Below are positions 37,201 through 49,477 of a stretch of 64,000 nt of DNA, in pieces (position 1 is the stretch's first letter; every line of letters begins with the position of its first letter). The stretch is taken from NCBI GenBank assembly GCA_023853785.1, contig JAJIRX010000983.1, positions 186,001-250,000 of the forward strand, in the 5' to 3' direction. Source of the DNA: Psilocybe azurescens (Eukaryota > Basidiomycota > Agaricomycetes > Agaricales > Agrocybaceae). A program made the translations under genes and the position numbers. Under the pieces are notes generated by a model. The model made no database searches. It was not told where the DNA came from and was given only the letters and a program-made list of their open reading frames with translations.

Positions 37201-38521
37201 CACCAGGGATGAACTGTGGATTTTCGGGATTAACTTGCATATGATAGGAGTAATAATTAGTCGGAACAGGATTCCATGTTTGGTGAGTACAGTCGGATCG
37301 TTGAGGATATTCGTCAAAGCTTAATGGGGAAAGTTAAACGAGGAATAAACGTAAAAGAATTGAATAAACATACCCATAAAGGTCCACTGCTCCCTGCAGG
37401 TGACAAGATTAAGCGGTGAAGGAAAGGAGTAAGACGAATAAAAGCTTACAGTTCCATTTATGAAGCTAGATCCCATACCGGGATCGTTATATGTCAGAGG
37501 AACGTCGATAGATGAACTGTGATAGACCTCCTCGATTTGAGCAAAGTACGCAGCGTGGAAGTCAGGAGACTGTGAATACTCGTTATCTGGGATATCTATA
37601 ATGAGACGTATTCATTGCTCGTGTAGATAGACACAGACATACCAACTTGAATCGCTGTTAACGTAGTCGTTCTCTAATGAGAATCTCAAAGGGATCTAGA
37701 TTGAATGAATGGCCTCACCGATTACTGGTCCTCCTGAAGAGATTTGGTTGGGTGCTGTGACTTTTATAACACCTGCGATGTAGTCTTGCCATGCGGCTCT
37801 ATAATCTGTATCATTCGAGCGAGGTTGGCCGGCTATTTCTGTCGTAATCCAGTGCGAAATGCCACCCGCAGATGTCTCAGCATTGATGTACTGAATGATG
37901 CGTTAGAGAAGAAACCTGCAGAGTGGGACGGCATATATTACTTACAGGACCTGCAATAGGAGTACAATTGCGTCAGTTGCACCATGATTTTACACTTCCG
38001 GAAGCTTACCTGGTCGAAGGATGATCCAGAGACCACTCGCTTTGGCAGCGTCGAACAATGGCTGAAGTGCACGATAGCCATTGAAATCAACAACACCACG
38101 CGATGGATTTATCTGCGCCATGTGCGTATACACGCTGATGGTATTAAATCCAGCTGCCTTGATCTTCTGGAGGATATCCGGCCAAAGCGACGGTACGGGG
38201 AGGCGGTATGTGTGGAATTCGCCGGAGCTGTAGTCTTTGAGTCACAAGAAGATCAAACAAACACAAGAACGCTGCTCACTATATAAAGACCCTTTGACCC
38301 TTCACAATGAGACTGTATTTGTCCCACTGAACATCCGACGTTAATTTTCTGGGACTGATGATTGGCGTAACCTTGGGCAATGCTGATTTGACGCTGTGGA
38401 GTTGATCAATGGATTGAATTGTCGGCATTAAAGGAGCGGAGGCGTGATTCCTTCTCCCAGAAGTAGCAACAACAGATAAAAGCAACAACGACGCAATCCA
38501 AAATCGCCAGTGACCAAACAT
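34254..38521 (-). CDS. lacA: Secreted GH35 beta-galactosidase (LacA type)
   Basis: More than 15 exons on the minus strand encode a protein of roughly 1,000 residues. It starts with a signal peptide (MFGHWRFWIASLLLLSVVAT; an ATG 27 bp upstream at 38548 is also in frame). The catalytic domain shows SGEFHTYRLPVPSLWPDIL, GLWIILRPGPYINAETSAGG, the acid/base Glu in QVDNEYSQSP, and the nucleophile Glu in EFQSGAGDSWG. It then continues with LWASNAKMINFYMFYGGTSW. Beta-sandwich domains follow, and the gene ends at 34254 with WSPSGRV. The enzyme should release terminal beta-galactose from cell-wall polysaccharides outside the cell. Early exons are 38280-38521, 38010-38227, a 5-nt exon 37946-37950, 37719-37890, a 12-nt exon 37643-37654, 37450-37586 and a 20-nt exon 37374-37393. 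No frame breaks were seen. It sits between the two arms of the inverted duplication. Confidence 0.92.
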
Positions 38522-41500
38522 TTTTGTTGAACCCACATTAAGAGTCATTTCGGGATTGACGAGGCTGGCGTAGCGGAAGGGACATTAATGGTATGGTCGT
38601 TGATTTATACCTACGATTGAGATGTGCTGTAGAGATCGAGAAGCCATGACCAAGTTCTTGAATTCGACTCATGATCGTGTCCCACGTGAAAGAACCCTAG
38701 AAGTTGGAGTTCAACATATTCTCCAGCGCTCAAATACCTGACCATTTTCCGAGGGGACATGTCTATGGGCGATAAGCTGTTTCAAAAAGCGGCCCGCAAG
38801 GTCAGAAGAAGTTTTATTTTTGACATAGCGGAAACGACGAGCCGGGACTGGACCTATGAAGAGGGAGTCTAAATGATAAATCGCAAAATACTCTGCAGGT
38901 AAAACCTCGGATAACAATGATTGTCGCATCATCCTTGGTCACAAAACATAGACAACAATAACACAGTGAAGATGCAATGACAGTCGACCAGCTCAAGAAA
39001 CAATTATCTGCCAACGTCTGTGTAAAGAAGAACCAAATCATGGTGCAGCTTATCCGTCGGGGCGGTTTATGCAATCTTATTCAATGCAATGGTTCTTCCT
39101 TTAGGGCATGGTGGATCATGGCTTTTTGAAGACGAAGATCAGAATATGACTATTCCCAGCCAAATGATGATGACTCGCATAATAAAGCACACTCTCTCCA
39201 GCTGGCTGAAGAACGCCTCCTTCAAAGCCTAGTTAGTCATTAACGGGCAGTAACATGACCACACAGCGAGCTTGAACGGCTGGTATGTTGAATGTTCAGT
39301 GTATGGTGGAATTCGATCCTTCATGGTCCAATGTTCATGCCAACCACTGTCGCGCTATGCGGTTGGTTGATAAACGGCGCCACTAGAGTTAACCCATCCA
39401 GTATTCACGACTGTGATGAGAGTGGGAGAACTTGAGTCTAACGACTTGAAAGGTAGAAATGCCGTGCAGAGACTCCAGAATTGAGATTGACGGGATTCCA
39501 AGATATCGTTGCGTGAGTGAGATGATTTGGAGGACATGATCAAGGCTCAAGACATGACTTGGACATGACTGAAATTTGCCAGATGGCGCGGTCAAAGCGC
39601 GGTGTGGATTGGCACGGTGTCACTACACCGTGTTGCAATTCTGAATCAAAATCGCGTGATATTTCGGCAACTCGCGCTGGCCGCTGTCGGCGGCTGCTGG
39701 TTTTCTGACCAGCGTTTCCAAACAACTTCAAAGCGCCTCTCTAAGTTGGCCTCTCCTTAGAAGTCCTTTATGACCTAGTTATACTCATTATATATATCTT
39801 ATGATGTAGTCTACTGTTAAGTGAGAGTAGATGAAAGCTGGTGTATTAACGATTCAATTTACTGGGAGGTTAGGTTCAAAAATCTTGGTTTTCAAGGGGT
39901 TGGCTATATTAAAGTCCTCATTACTATTTCATCGAGTGTGAAGGAGATATGTCCACTCTTTAATTTTAGTACTATTTCATCAAAATATTTGAACATGTTG
40001 AGACAATGTGATGACAAAGTGGAAGTGGATGATGCCTCCAATGCTTTTGAGTGTTGAACTGCGGTGAATTGCTTTGGTGAGTGGCGAAATACTTCCATGA
40101 ACTCTGATCACAGCGATATGTGAACCTATTACTCCTTTGTACGGGAGATGGGGTATTCAACGGGCACGCAGGGAAACTAAATTGCAATAGCAAGCCATAT
40201 CTGTCAGAGACCCGAAATCCATAAAGCGTGGTTAAACTTGCCTAAGGCATTCATGAGTCAGGATTGGATTCCCGAATCGAAGCATCGACTATGCACGATA
40301 CCAAAGCGAGAATATGTGTATATTCGCTGCTTTCCGCAGTCGGTGCTTCGCTTGCTGAGGAACTTTAACAACCGGCTCCTAACGGTATCACCCAACTGAC
40401 AATGCCAGAGTCTGGGGTGTATCCCGATTGTCGGGTTCATGGTAGCCTTAACATCACCATCAAAAGGCCTCATACAGCTCAGATACCCCTTGTAGAGGCT
40501 CCAGCATGTGCACAAAACTGTTGATAAAAATTAGAAATCCATTCCCCAAGGGCTGACGGGATGAAAAGACGACACGCACACTTTGCCACGAATAATCATT
40601 GGCGAAAATCTTCTGGAAAGTCCATGCTGAGCAAGATAATGGTAGCAAGTGTAGCTGAGGATAAAATGACTGATGAGAAGGGTGTAGGCTATCGACGCTG
40701 ATCAATAGACAGAAGCTTACCTTCGGCATTGAGATTTCTCTGTACTATTGGATTGATCTTTGGAGCGGGGCAGTAGAAGTGATATATATTTCAGGTTTCA
40801 TATATCTAGAATATATACGGGCTCATGAGTGGCGACTAGCTATCTACTTTAGCTCTACAATATCGTACAAAGAGTGTTTGGGAGAAGAGCAAGACACATT
40901 ATTCTAGGGATTTTCATTGTGCTATGGCAATACAAAGCATGAAAGGAAGAGAAGTGAAAGAACGTTTACTAAATAACATTGGATGATTTACCAAGTACAT
41001 GTTTAATGTCAAAGACAGTTTGTTCAGAAGCTGTTTTCGTTTATTACACTATCATACATGGAGTCATGAGCGGTACTATTTCGTTTGCGAGAAGGGCGTC
41101 CAAAAGTTACCATGGATCCATACGTGCGCTTAATACACCCGCGCCATGACAAAGCCCTTACTATAAAGAACATTGAACTATTGGAACCTCTATAACTCCC
41201 AAAGGACGACAAAGAGCAGCCAAAGCGTGCAGCACACTGGCAATGGCTGACGACAAAGGCAAATTAAAATTAAGTCACCCAACCAGTCTATAATCGACTC
41301 AGGGCCTTGGAGGCCGGGAGGCTTAACATGAGCACAATAATTGACCAGTTATTGAACAATCACCAAAGGCGCATGAAGCAGTTTTACAGGCATGGCCTTG
41401 AGATTTGCTCGATCAGGCTGTGCGCGATGTCAAGCCTCGGAGCCCGTACCCTACAGAAAGATTATGACAAGAACTAGTACCAAATATAACATGTGCAGGG

Positions 41501-42170
41501 CAATCCGACGATTGAACTTCGGAGGTTTAACAAGACATGGGGGTTATATCAATGCAGAAGCCACAAGACGCCTGAACTCAGGCTCTCAGCAAATATAGAA
41601 ATAACGAAACACGAGTCGTCAAACCTCGGAATTTCCAGTAATCAATTTGAGCCTCCCGAGCGTTTCGAGCGCCAAAAGGCACCAGGCCTATATGTAGAGT
41701 GTCTGCGGACCAGTTGCTCATCAATAGCCGCTGAACTCGACAGCGAAGCGGCGCAGGCACATGTTGATTTCGAGGATGAATCGACGCCGCCGCCGCCGTA
41801 GCATTTGGGTCCGAGTGCTCCATGTAGACAATCAAAGCGAGACTACAGTCGGAGGTTTGACAATGGAGAACCCCGCTGGTAAGCAATTTAACGACGCCAG
41901 GACGCCATACAAAGGAAACTCCTGTATTCACTTAATCGCCGTCGGCGAGGGTATTCCCTTCTTCGAATCCAATCCGAGCCGTCGAGCGCCCGAGAATCCA
42001 GATGTTGCAAGAGAGCGCTTCTCGATCGGGCTGGCGACCCGGAGGCTTGATGGCAATTTAAACACAGTAGTATGATCAAAGCTAGGGCCGGGGTACATAT
42101 GGTGTGCATGGCGCTGAGCATAGTGGTAGGAACTGTTTTCCTTCCACCAAGCTTCGTACCTCGTCGCCCG

Positions 42171-42195
42171 AGCTTGAGCTTGAGCTTGAGCTCTC
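42171..42195. repeat. GAGCTT hexanucleotide microsatellite
   Basis: About four tandem units of GAGCTT. Confidence 0.8.
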
Positions 42196-43245
42196 GCGCG
42201 GTGATTTGAGAGCTGAGAAGGCGCACGACAAGAGGGGCTGCCTGTGGTGTCATCGTATATCACAGTTCACGATGCACGATTCCGAGATGTAGCAGCCAAT
42301 AAGCCAACTGCAGAGCTGCAAGATAGAGACCAAGACTCCTTGAACCCGAGAGAGACAAACCGACGAAGCCAGGCTTTGCATAGTCCAGTTCGTTGAAGCG
42401 CCCTGCAGCTTAAAGTCCGGAGGACTTCGACTTCAAGTTACCAAAGATAATCATCGCCGACGTTCAAAGGCGCCATGACCGAGATCCCATGCAACGCCGG
42501 GTTGGTATTTGAGGTTCAGTGTGAAGGTTGGATTCCAAGTTCGCGATGGTTGGTTGTAGCTTTGGGGAGGCCCTCACGAAAATCAGAGCCAAAAGACTAG
42601 AGGAGAAAAAAAGTGAGGATAGCGATAATCCAGAGCGGGGAACAAAACCGCACGCACAACAATGGTGGTATCCTATGGCAATGACTGCATGTCATGTAGA
42701 CTGTCTGTCCAGGACGCCTTCGGACGATATTGCAGACTATTAGAGGCCCCACGCTACTTACCATATTCAACAGCATCTCTGTACGCTAGCATGGGCAGGC
42801 TTTACACTTGAAAGCCCGGCTTCAAGACCCGAATGAGTAGAAGACAGATGGTATAATTGTGTCTCTATCGCCATCCGAGTCCCATCCTCGATCGCGAAGG
42901 TAAGAGCTCAGAGGGCACGGATAGCAGCACGCACCAGTAGTTGTGTAGTAGCAGGGGGGGAATCTAGGCGGCAACTCGATCTTGACGCCTTTGTCTTTTG
43001 GAGTTCCCGGTGAGAGGCAGAGGCACCAGGATCGCAAAAAAGGTGGGAAAGGATGTCTTGCAAAGCCCGGGTTCGAGGAGAAGCCGGGTTGATAAGACCC
43101 TCCTTTGCTTTGGTCAATGATGGGCCTCTCTACCTCTATCCTGGACCCAGGGCGTCGTGATATGAGAACACCGATAACGAGGACGGGGATCGCCTCGCAA
43201 GGCGGATATGGTAGGAGCGACGATATCACGAATAAGCCACATATC

Positions 43246-43330
43246 GCATACAAAGCTGCGGACTCGACTTCGCTTGACGCTTTTATCCTCGGGAAAGTTG
43301 ACGCTGGAGGCTCGACGATCGTTCAGTTTA
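43246..43330. repeat. Diverged direct repeat, copy 1
   Basis: It shares CGCATACAAAGCTG, the word CTTGACG and GGGAAAGT with 43906-43990 in the same order and spacing. The two copies are about 660 bp apart. Words such as GTCGAGCCTCCG recur nearby at about 43420 and 43710, so the region may be an old tandem array. Confidence 0.55.
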
Positions 43331-43905
43331 CAGACGTTAACAAAGGCATTCATACAAACTCGGCATCGAGTGACGAGTAAGTATGTAAGACCTCGGTGAG
43401 ACTCTGCTGGATCGGACGTCGAGCCTCCGATACGTTTTCGTTTTCGATGTCTCTATCTCCGAATTCCGAATCTTGGAATCTGGACGACAGCGCTAGAGGC
43501 CAGAGGCCACGACGACGGCGGTGACCAGCGGTTGGCTTGGGCTTGACGTGACGCCTTTCGCCTTGGGGGTTGGAGGCCCGACCAACCGATCATCCACCGG
43601 TCATCAACAAGAGCCTTTGAGCCAGAAGCCTGTCTTATACAAGGCTTGGCTTCAACTTCGACTCCTGGTAGAGCGAGACTTTTGGTGAGGCGTTTGAATC
43701 GGACGGTCCCGGTCGAGCCTCCGCATATCGATGTCGATATCTATATCCCCCGAATTTGGACTTTCGGCGTCAGAAGCTACGATGCTGTCGATAATGGTGG
43801 AGAGCATCGAGGATGAGGGTGGGGATGGTGTTGTATGTACATACAGTATGGCAGGCAAGGCGTGGGTGTGATGGCATCACGACTCGGATGCACGACCACG
43901 CCAGG

Positions 43906-43990
43906 ACCGCATACAAAGCTGTAGACGCGATTTTCCTTGACGTCTTCTGCTAGGGAAAGTATACGATAGCGATAGAGGCTTGATCATCCA
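43906..43990. repeat. Diverged direct repeat, copy 2
   Basis: Second copy of the repeat at 43246-43330. Similarity fades after the shared GAGGCT(C/T)GA. Confidence 0.55.
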
Positions 43991-44223
43991 GATCTCTGAA
44001 GATATTAAAAGTCTTTCAGCCAGAGGCGTCGGATTCAAGTTGTAGCTGGACCTACGAGTAGACATTCGCCAACGAGCTTGTACAGTAGTTGAAGGGGATC
44101 TGGGAAGCGCGTAACAATCATGATGGGGAAAGGGGAAATGCAGATGCAGATGCATATGCGCCGAGATTCTTGCGGGGGTTTGGAGTGTGCATTTTTAGCA
44201 AGCTGTGAAGTTCGAAGGAAGAA

Positions 44224-44246
44224 GGAAGAAGAAGAAGAAGAAGACG
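44224..44246. repeat. GAA trinucleotide microsatellite
   Basis: A purine run of about seven GAA/GAAG-type units. Confidence 0.7.
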
Positions 44247-46056
44247 GTGCTGCTGAGATCAGAGGGGTTGACGTGGAACGTTGCTAGACGGTTGTAGGCA
44301 TAGATGATGATGGTGGGATGGGATGGGACGATCGTGATTATTATACTTAGCACAGTGTTCTGGCTGTTCTAAGTATGTCTTGACGCTTCGTGAATCATTG
44401 TCGGTGATCGCTTGTATGATCGGAGGAGGTGGGTGATAGATGTCGATGTCGATCCGTGGATGGACGAAAGGAGTGTGTGGATCTCCAGAGAGCCGAAAGG
44501 AGGCTTAAAGGAAAGAAAGAAGGATGGAAGATGCCGGCGTATGAGCATTATGACTCTAGTTTGACTCTAGTGCGTCGGTGTAACTTTTGAACCAGAAGAA
44601 AATCATTGACAAGAGATGTCGGGTCGATTCGGGGCTTGAGGTGAGGGAATTCAAGGGGTTCCGCCGCGGGAGTGGGACTGCGATCCGTTATCCCTGTGAT
44701 ACATTGGACAATGGGAGCTCTGAGATTTATTGTAGATAATGGATGGAAAAAGGGATATAAATGGGGCGTGATACCCATCGTCGCATAGCAGATAATCATG
44801 CCGCGTTTTTGATTCTGAAGGATATGTATGGCAGGTGCCGGCGGAAGGCAGGATGACCGTGCAGTACATTGTGCTGTGGGAGACGTGAGTATTAGTAATT
44901 GCTTCGAATTCCAAGGTGCCTGTAGGCTGTACGTACCCCATACTTACGACTGAGAGAAATAATGCGGGGTAGAAATGATAGGAGGTGGGTCGATTTTAGA
45001 ACACAATTGAACGTGAGAGAAATGGGATTGAGGGTGGATGTGAGACCAGTATTGGCTTGAAGGTATCATATTGATTATCGAGTCGGTGAGGAGGGCTGAG
45101 CAGACTGCAGGGACGCTGGACTTGAATGAGGTCATGAGATCAAAGTGTGCAGGTGACTGACAAGAGAGGTGTTGTTGTCACTCATCCTTCCCACTGCGGT
45201 ACGAAATGGACTCATCTGATCTGTCTGCGCTATGCTTCCCTTTTCCTCCCGAGCGAGCCAGATCTGGCACGGAGACAAGAGCCGGCTCTGCTATTCATAG
45301 CAAGCCATGCTTCCTCTCCCATTCAATTCAATTCAGTCCATTCGAATTCCCTCTATACACTCGCTCAACCAACATCTACGCTGCACCGAGCTCAAGCCGC
45401 CATCCGCCCCCAGCTGCCCGTGCTCGCCTAAACATAGGATCAAAGCAGAGTTATAGTTGTCCCTGCTGCAAGGAGAACCGTACTGCGATCCCCTAGCAGC
45501 CACAGCCAGCAGCCGACTCCAACTTAAACAACGACTTCTCCTTTTCACTCGCACTTGCTCGCTTGACCAAGACTCGAGTAGTACATAGTAAACTCTGTTT
45601 CGCATTATCTGATCTCACCCCCATTCTCACCGGCCGCCCCCTGTAGCCTTGTACGCCTGTACCTTGCACTCTGCACACGACCCACAAATCGAACTCCGAG
45701 TCTACAGGCCCAGGTGTGGGTATCATTATATTAACTAGGCTCCATCCCACCTCCGATTCCCTCTCCCCCTCCTTCTTTCTTTCTATCTCCCCTCCCCGCC
45801 TTTCTTCCCCTTCTCACCCACTCTTCCGCCTTATTAGATCCCTCCATAGACAGTAGAACATCGGTGCGTTGCCTTTCCTCCCTTCGTTCCTCGCTCCCGC
45901 GTCTCCCGACTGACTTCCAACAATCGACAGCGATCTGCATCTGTGTATAGATCAAAGAAAGAGTCAAGACTGCTAGACCTCCCTCTAACGGACACACTGG
46001 TACCTATTTCGCATAGGATCTCAAGAGCATAATCAAAACCCGAACCCATCGACGCA

Positions 46057-48557
46057 ATGGCATCATCCACCACCACCCCGCTCCCCATCGAGGCGAACGC
46101 CGCGCTGAAGCCCGCGCCGCCCAAGAAACAGCCCTACCCGTTCTGGCTCGGCGGTGTCGCGGCCACTATCGCGGCGTCCATCACCCAGTACGTCGACGTC
46201 TTCAGTATCCTTATCCTTCGTCGCTGATATGAATTAATTTGAATAGCCCTTTGGATCTCACCAAAGTCCGCCTCCAGGCGTCGGGCGACAAACGCATGAT
46301 AGAGAGTATCAAGAAGACGTATACAACTGCAGGTCCGCTTCTCCTCTTCTCTCTTTCCAACTAACCTTGTTCACTGATCCTCTCCTCTCCTCTCCTCTCC
46401 TCCCATCCTCACTCTTTCTCTTTCCCACCACCACAACTCCCACAAACTCATAACAAACTCTCCCACAACTCTAACTCAAAAACAAAAGGCGTCCGCGGCC
46501 TGTTCGACGGCATCTCAGGCACCTGGCTCCGCCAGATGTCGTACTCGATGTGCCGCTTCTGGGCGTACGACGAGAGCAAGAAGCTGCTCGGCGCCGGCCC
46601 GGACGCGCCTGCGTGGAAGCTCGCCGCGGCGGGGAGCATGGGTGGGTGTTTTGTGCTTTTTGTTTTTTGGTGTTTTTTTTTGGTGTTTTTTTTTGGTATT
46701 TTTTGGGATGTTTCTGGTTTCTTTCTTTTTCTTTTCTGGGGGATAGATAGGATGAGACGACCCCTCTGCGCGTGCGTGTGTTGCGCACTGCTCAAGAGGG
46801 ACGACCGACCCCAACTCGGACTCTGGACTGGACTCTGGAGTGGGGCGCACAATCGCAACCGCAGTGGCTTCGGCTCCGACGCACGCGAGTCGTGCCGGTG
46901 TTAGGCGGCCAGCCCTGCATAGAGTTATGATGATTTACCGAGAATACTCGGTGTTGGTGTACGCACTTTAGCGCCTGGCACCACGTTTTTCGTGTTTGTT
47001 TTTCTCTCTCCCTATAGTTACTCTGTTCCCTTTTTTGTCCCTTTCACATTTCCACCTCCGTTCGTTCGAGAATGCTGACAACAATCGTATCGCACAGCTG
47101 GAGGTATCGCAGGGCTCATCGGAAACCCCGGAGGTACGCACACATCACATCACATCGCACCACGTGTATATCCTACTATGTACTCATTTTTTCGCAAAAA
47201 AATTGTGTAGAGATCGTGATGGTGCGCTTGCAGGGCGACTTTGCGAAGGCGCCGGAGAAGAGGTTCAATTATAAGCATTGTTTTGATGCGCTTTTTAGGG
47301 TGAGTTGTGTGTTTTTGGTTTTTGGTTTTGTGTTTTGTTTGCTTTTCTTTTGGTTTGCCTTGGGATTTCTTTTTGCTTTCATATGGTCGTGCCGTCAATC
47401 GCGGTCGTTATATGCGCGTTTTATTTTGCTCTCTTGCGTGTTGGACCCGGACGGGTAGGGACGGGGTTGTGAAGATACGTTAGTGATACCCGGGAGCGGA
47501 CATATCACTTTTTGAACTCTGTGCGATACAGGCTTGCGGTTTCAGGTCGGGTCCAATGAACACCGTCTCCGTCTCCATTTCTGTGGTTGTCCCTGTCTCT
47601 TGTAGCATGGTGTAACGGTGTAGCCTGGGATTTAGGGTTTAGGGCTGGTAGACGATCCTGATCTGATGATGATCGGGGGTGGGCGATTGTTTTGATGGCA
47701 CTGTTTAGCGCCCGTGTTTGTGGTTACGTAGAGGTCATGGTTTATTTTGGAATTACAATCTTGGGGTTCCCTTTTCTTCTTTTGATCTTCACCTGGGGTT
47801 TCTTTGTCTATTTTTGGTTTCGATTTCGGTGTCCGTGTATGCGCGTTTTGTCCAAGTTCTGACAACTGTGTTTTTGTATTCCAGATGGTCAGGGAAGAAG
47901 GCGTGTCGTCCCTGGGACGCGGTGTCACTCCGAACGTCTTCCGTGCGATATTGATGAATGCCAGTCAGCTTGCTTCGTAAGTTCCTTTCTTCTTCCTTTT
48001 TCCCCTTCGACTTGTCTTGGAGGAATATGCGACCAACGCTAACGAACGTGATCTCCTTGTGAACGTAACTTTTATATAGATACGATTTCTTCAAGGCAGA
48101 GCTGTTGAAGACCAAGTATTTCGATGATAATATTATGTGTCATTTCACGGCTAGTTTCGCTGCTGTAAGCTTCTCTCTCTCTCAAGACTTCGTATGAACT
48201 TTTATTTATTTATTTGATGATGGTTAGGGAACGGTGGCTACTACTGTGTGTTCACCTGCGGACGTGCTCAAGAGTCGAATCATGAACGCCTCTGGGCCGG
48301 GATCTAACGTGCGTACCCTCTCTTCCTCTTCCTCTCTACCGCCTAATTCATTCACCAACTCGCATCTATCTATACTATAGTCTACGATAGGCGTCATCCG
48401 CGCGTCGATGAAGGCCGAAGGCGCGATGTTCATGTTCAAAGGGTGGCTGCCCGCATGGACGCGTCTGCAGCCGACGACGATCCTCATCTTCTTGACGCTC
48501 GAGCAGCTGAAGAATGGGGTGGATTGGTCGCGGGCGAAGGGGTTCACTTACCTGTAA
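46057..48557 (+). CDS. DIC1: Mitochondrial dicarboxylate carrier (SLC25A10/DIC1-like), complete copy
   Basis: Nine exons: 46057-46187, 46247-46332, 46489-46641, 47098-47133, 47211-47299, 47885-47976, 48080-48164, 48228-48308 and 48381-48557. The protein starts MASSTTTPLPIEANAALKPA and contains the three carrier repeats: ITHPLDLTKVRLQ, then GNPGEIVMVRLQGDF, then CSPADVLKSRIMN. It also has LRQMSYSMCRFWAYDE and ILMNASQLASYDFFK, close to human SLC25A10 and yeast Dic1 patterns. Such carriers exchange malate or succinate for phosphate across the mitochondrial inner membrane. Repeat 2 has PGE rather than PxD in its signature, a known variation in this subgroup as far as I recall. Introns 3 (456 nt) and 5 (585 nt) are long for this window and T-rich on the plus strand. 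This is the only complete copy of three; its 3' half and flank were duplicated. Confidence 0.92.
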
Positions 48558-49177
48558 AAAGTGAAGGTGAAGATGGAAGTTTCCCCAGTCGGAGAAGGAG
48601 AAGCTGCGGTCTGTAATAGAAGGAATGGAAGGAAGGAAGGAGCAAAAAGACAGGCTGGGTTGATGGTAAATTTCTGGACTGATGATCTCCGATTGATTGA
48701 TGGATGATGATTTATTAATGATGTTGTGCTATCCATATTGTTGTTGCTGCTGCTCGGTGCAGGGATCGGATGGCTTTTCTACTTTCACACTCTCCATACC
48801 CTCCGAGTCGCCATCGCCATCCTCCCCGAGTTAAATCTCTTCATAAATATCCTTCTCGTGTCGTCACAAAGCTGATGATCCATTTCAAATCGAAGCTACG
48901 TCGAGCTTTTGGCCTTGTATTACCTATATTTTGTACATACAGGTACTTGCTCGTATCCTTTCCTTTTTGTGTTTAAATTGCTTTGCGCTGTAGAATTAGT
49001 TATACATACACAGGTTTCTCTCTCTTTCTTCATGAACAATAAATTTGTTGTTTTTTTTTTTTTGGATGTGGGTCTAATGAAAGATAACAATGGCCTTAAA
49101 CTGAGGAAAGAGAATGAAAGAAAACGGACGGATTGATGTGCGGTAGACGCGTGCAATCGGTTTGGAACTAGTCACAT

Positions 49178-49209
49178 GGCTGTGTGGCGAAATGGCATCG
49201 CGTCTGACT
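49178..49209 (+). repeat. 5' half of a tRNA-Arg at a duplication joint
   Basis: GGCTGTGTGGCGAAATGGCA and the following CGCGTCTGACT match the 5' half of the tRNA-Arg at 54334. The match ends inside the anticodon loop, where the 3' flank of DUF6533 copy C begins. The 3' half is absent. Confidence 0.75.
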
Positions 49210-49477
49210 GAACAAGCATGAAATGTGCATAATAAATATTCGAACTTTAGATAAACAAGTTCGGGGCACTTGGAGAGCCGAGATGTAATAGATACTTTAA
49301 GGGCAATACTTCTTTGCACCCGTGCGTCTTAGAATTCTGACTGCTTCTTCACGTTAATAAACTGGTTCAAAAAATAAAATAAAATACATACTATTCAACT
49401 GGCCGGCATGTTTGTTGACAATTTATCGAAGCAATGTTGAAGTCCGGCTTTGGTGGATGAAAAATGATTGGTAACCG

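Larger units (their letters stand above)
38522..46056. other. 7.5-kb spacer without a supported gene
   Basis: This lies between the beta-galactosidase promoter and the carrier gene. The part 41.4-43.4 kb is GC-richer, with many overlapping frames on both strands and no motif. At 43.2-44.1 kb there are diverged repeats (annotated separately). From 45.2 kb to 46.05 kb the plus strand is pyrimidine-rich, as expected for the leader of the carrier gene. A minus-strand stretch near 40550 reads LGNGFLIFINSFVHM, faintly like a membrane enzyme, but it cannot be extended. Confidence 0.4.

Noticed and set aside
40460..40600. Possible fatty-acid elongase-like piece (FLIFINSFVHM)
   Set aside because: Only about a dozen residues resemble the family, with no His-box or neighbouring exons.
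41392..43400. Cluster of overlapping frames in the GC-richer spacer
   Set aside because: Frames exist on both strands at equal length, without motifs or consistent splice signals.
46448..46904. Overlapping long frames on both strands across carrier exon 3 and intron 3
   Set aside because: They run through known splice sites of the carrier gene and include poly-T intron sequence; no independent gene.
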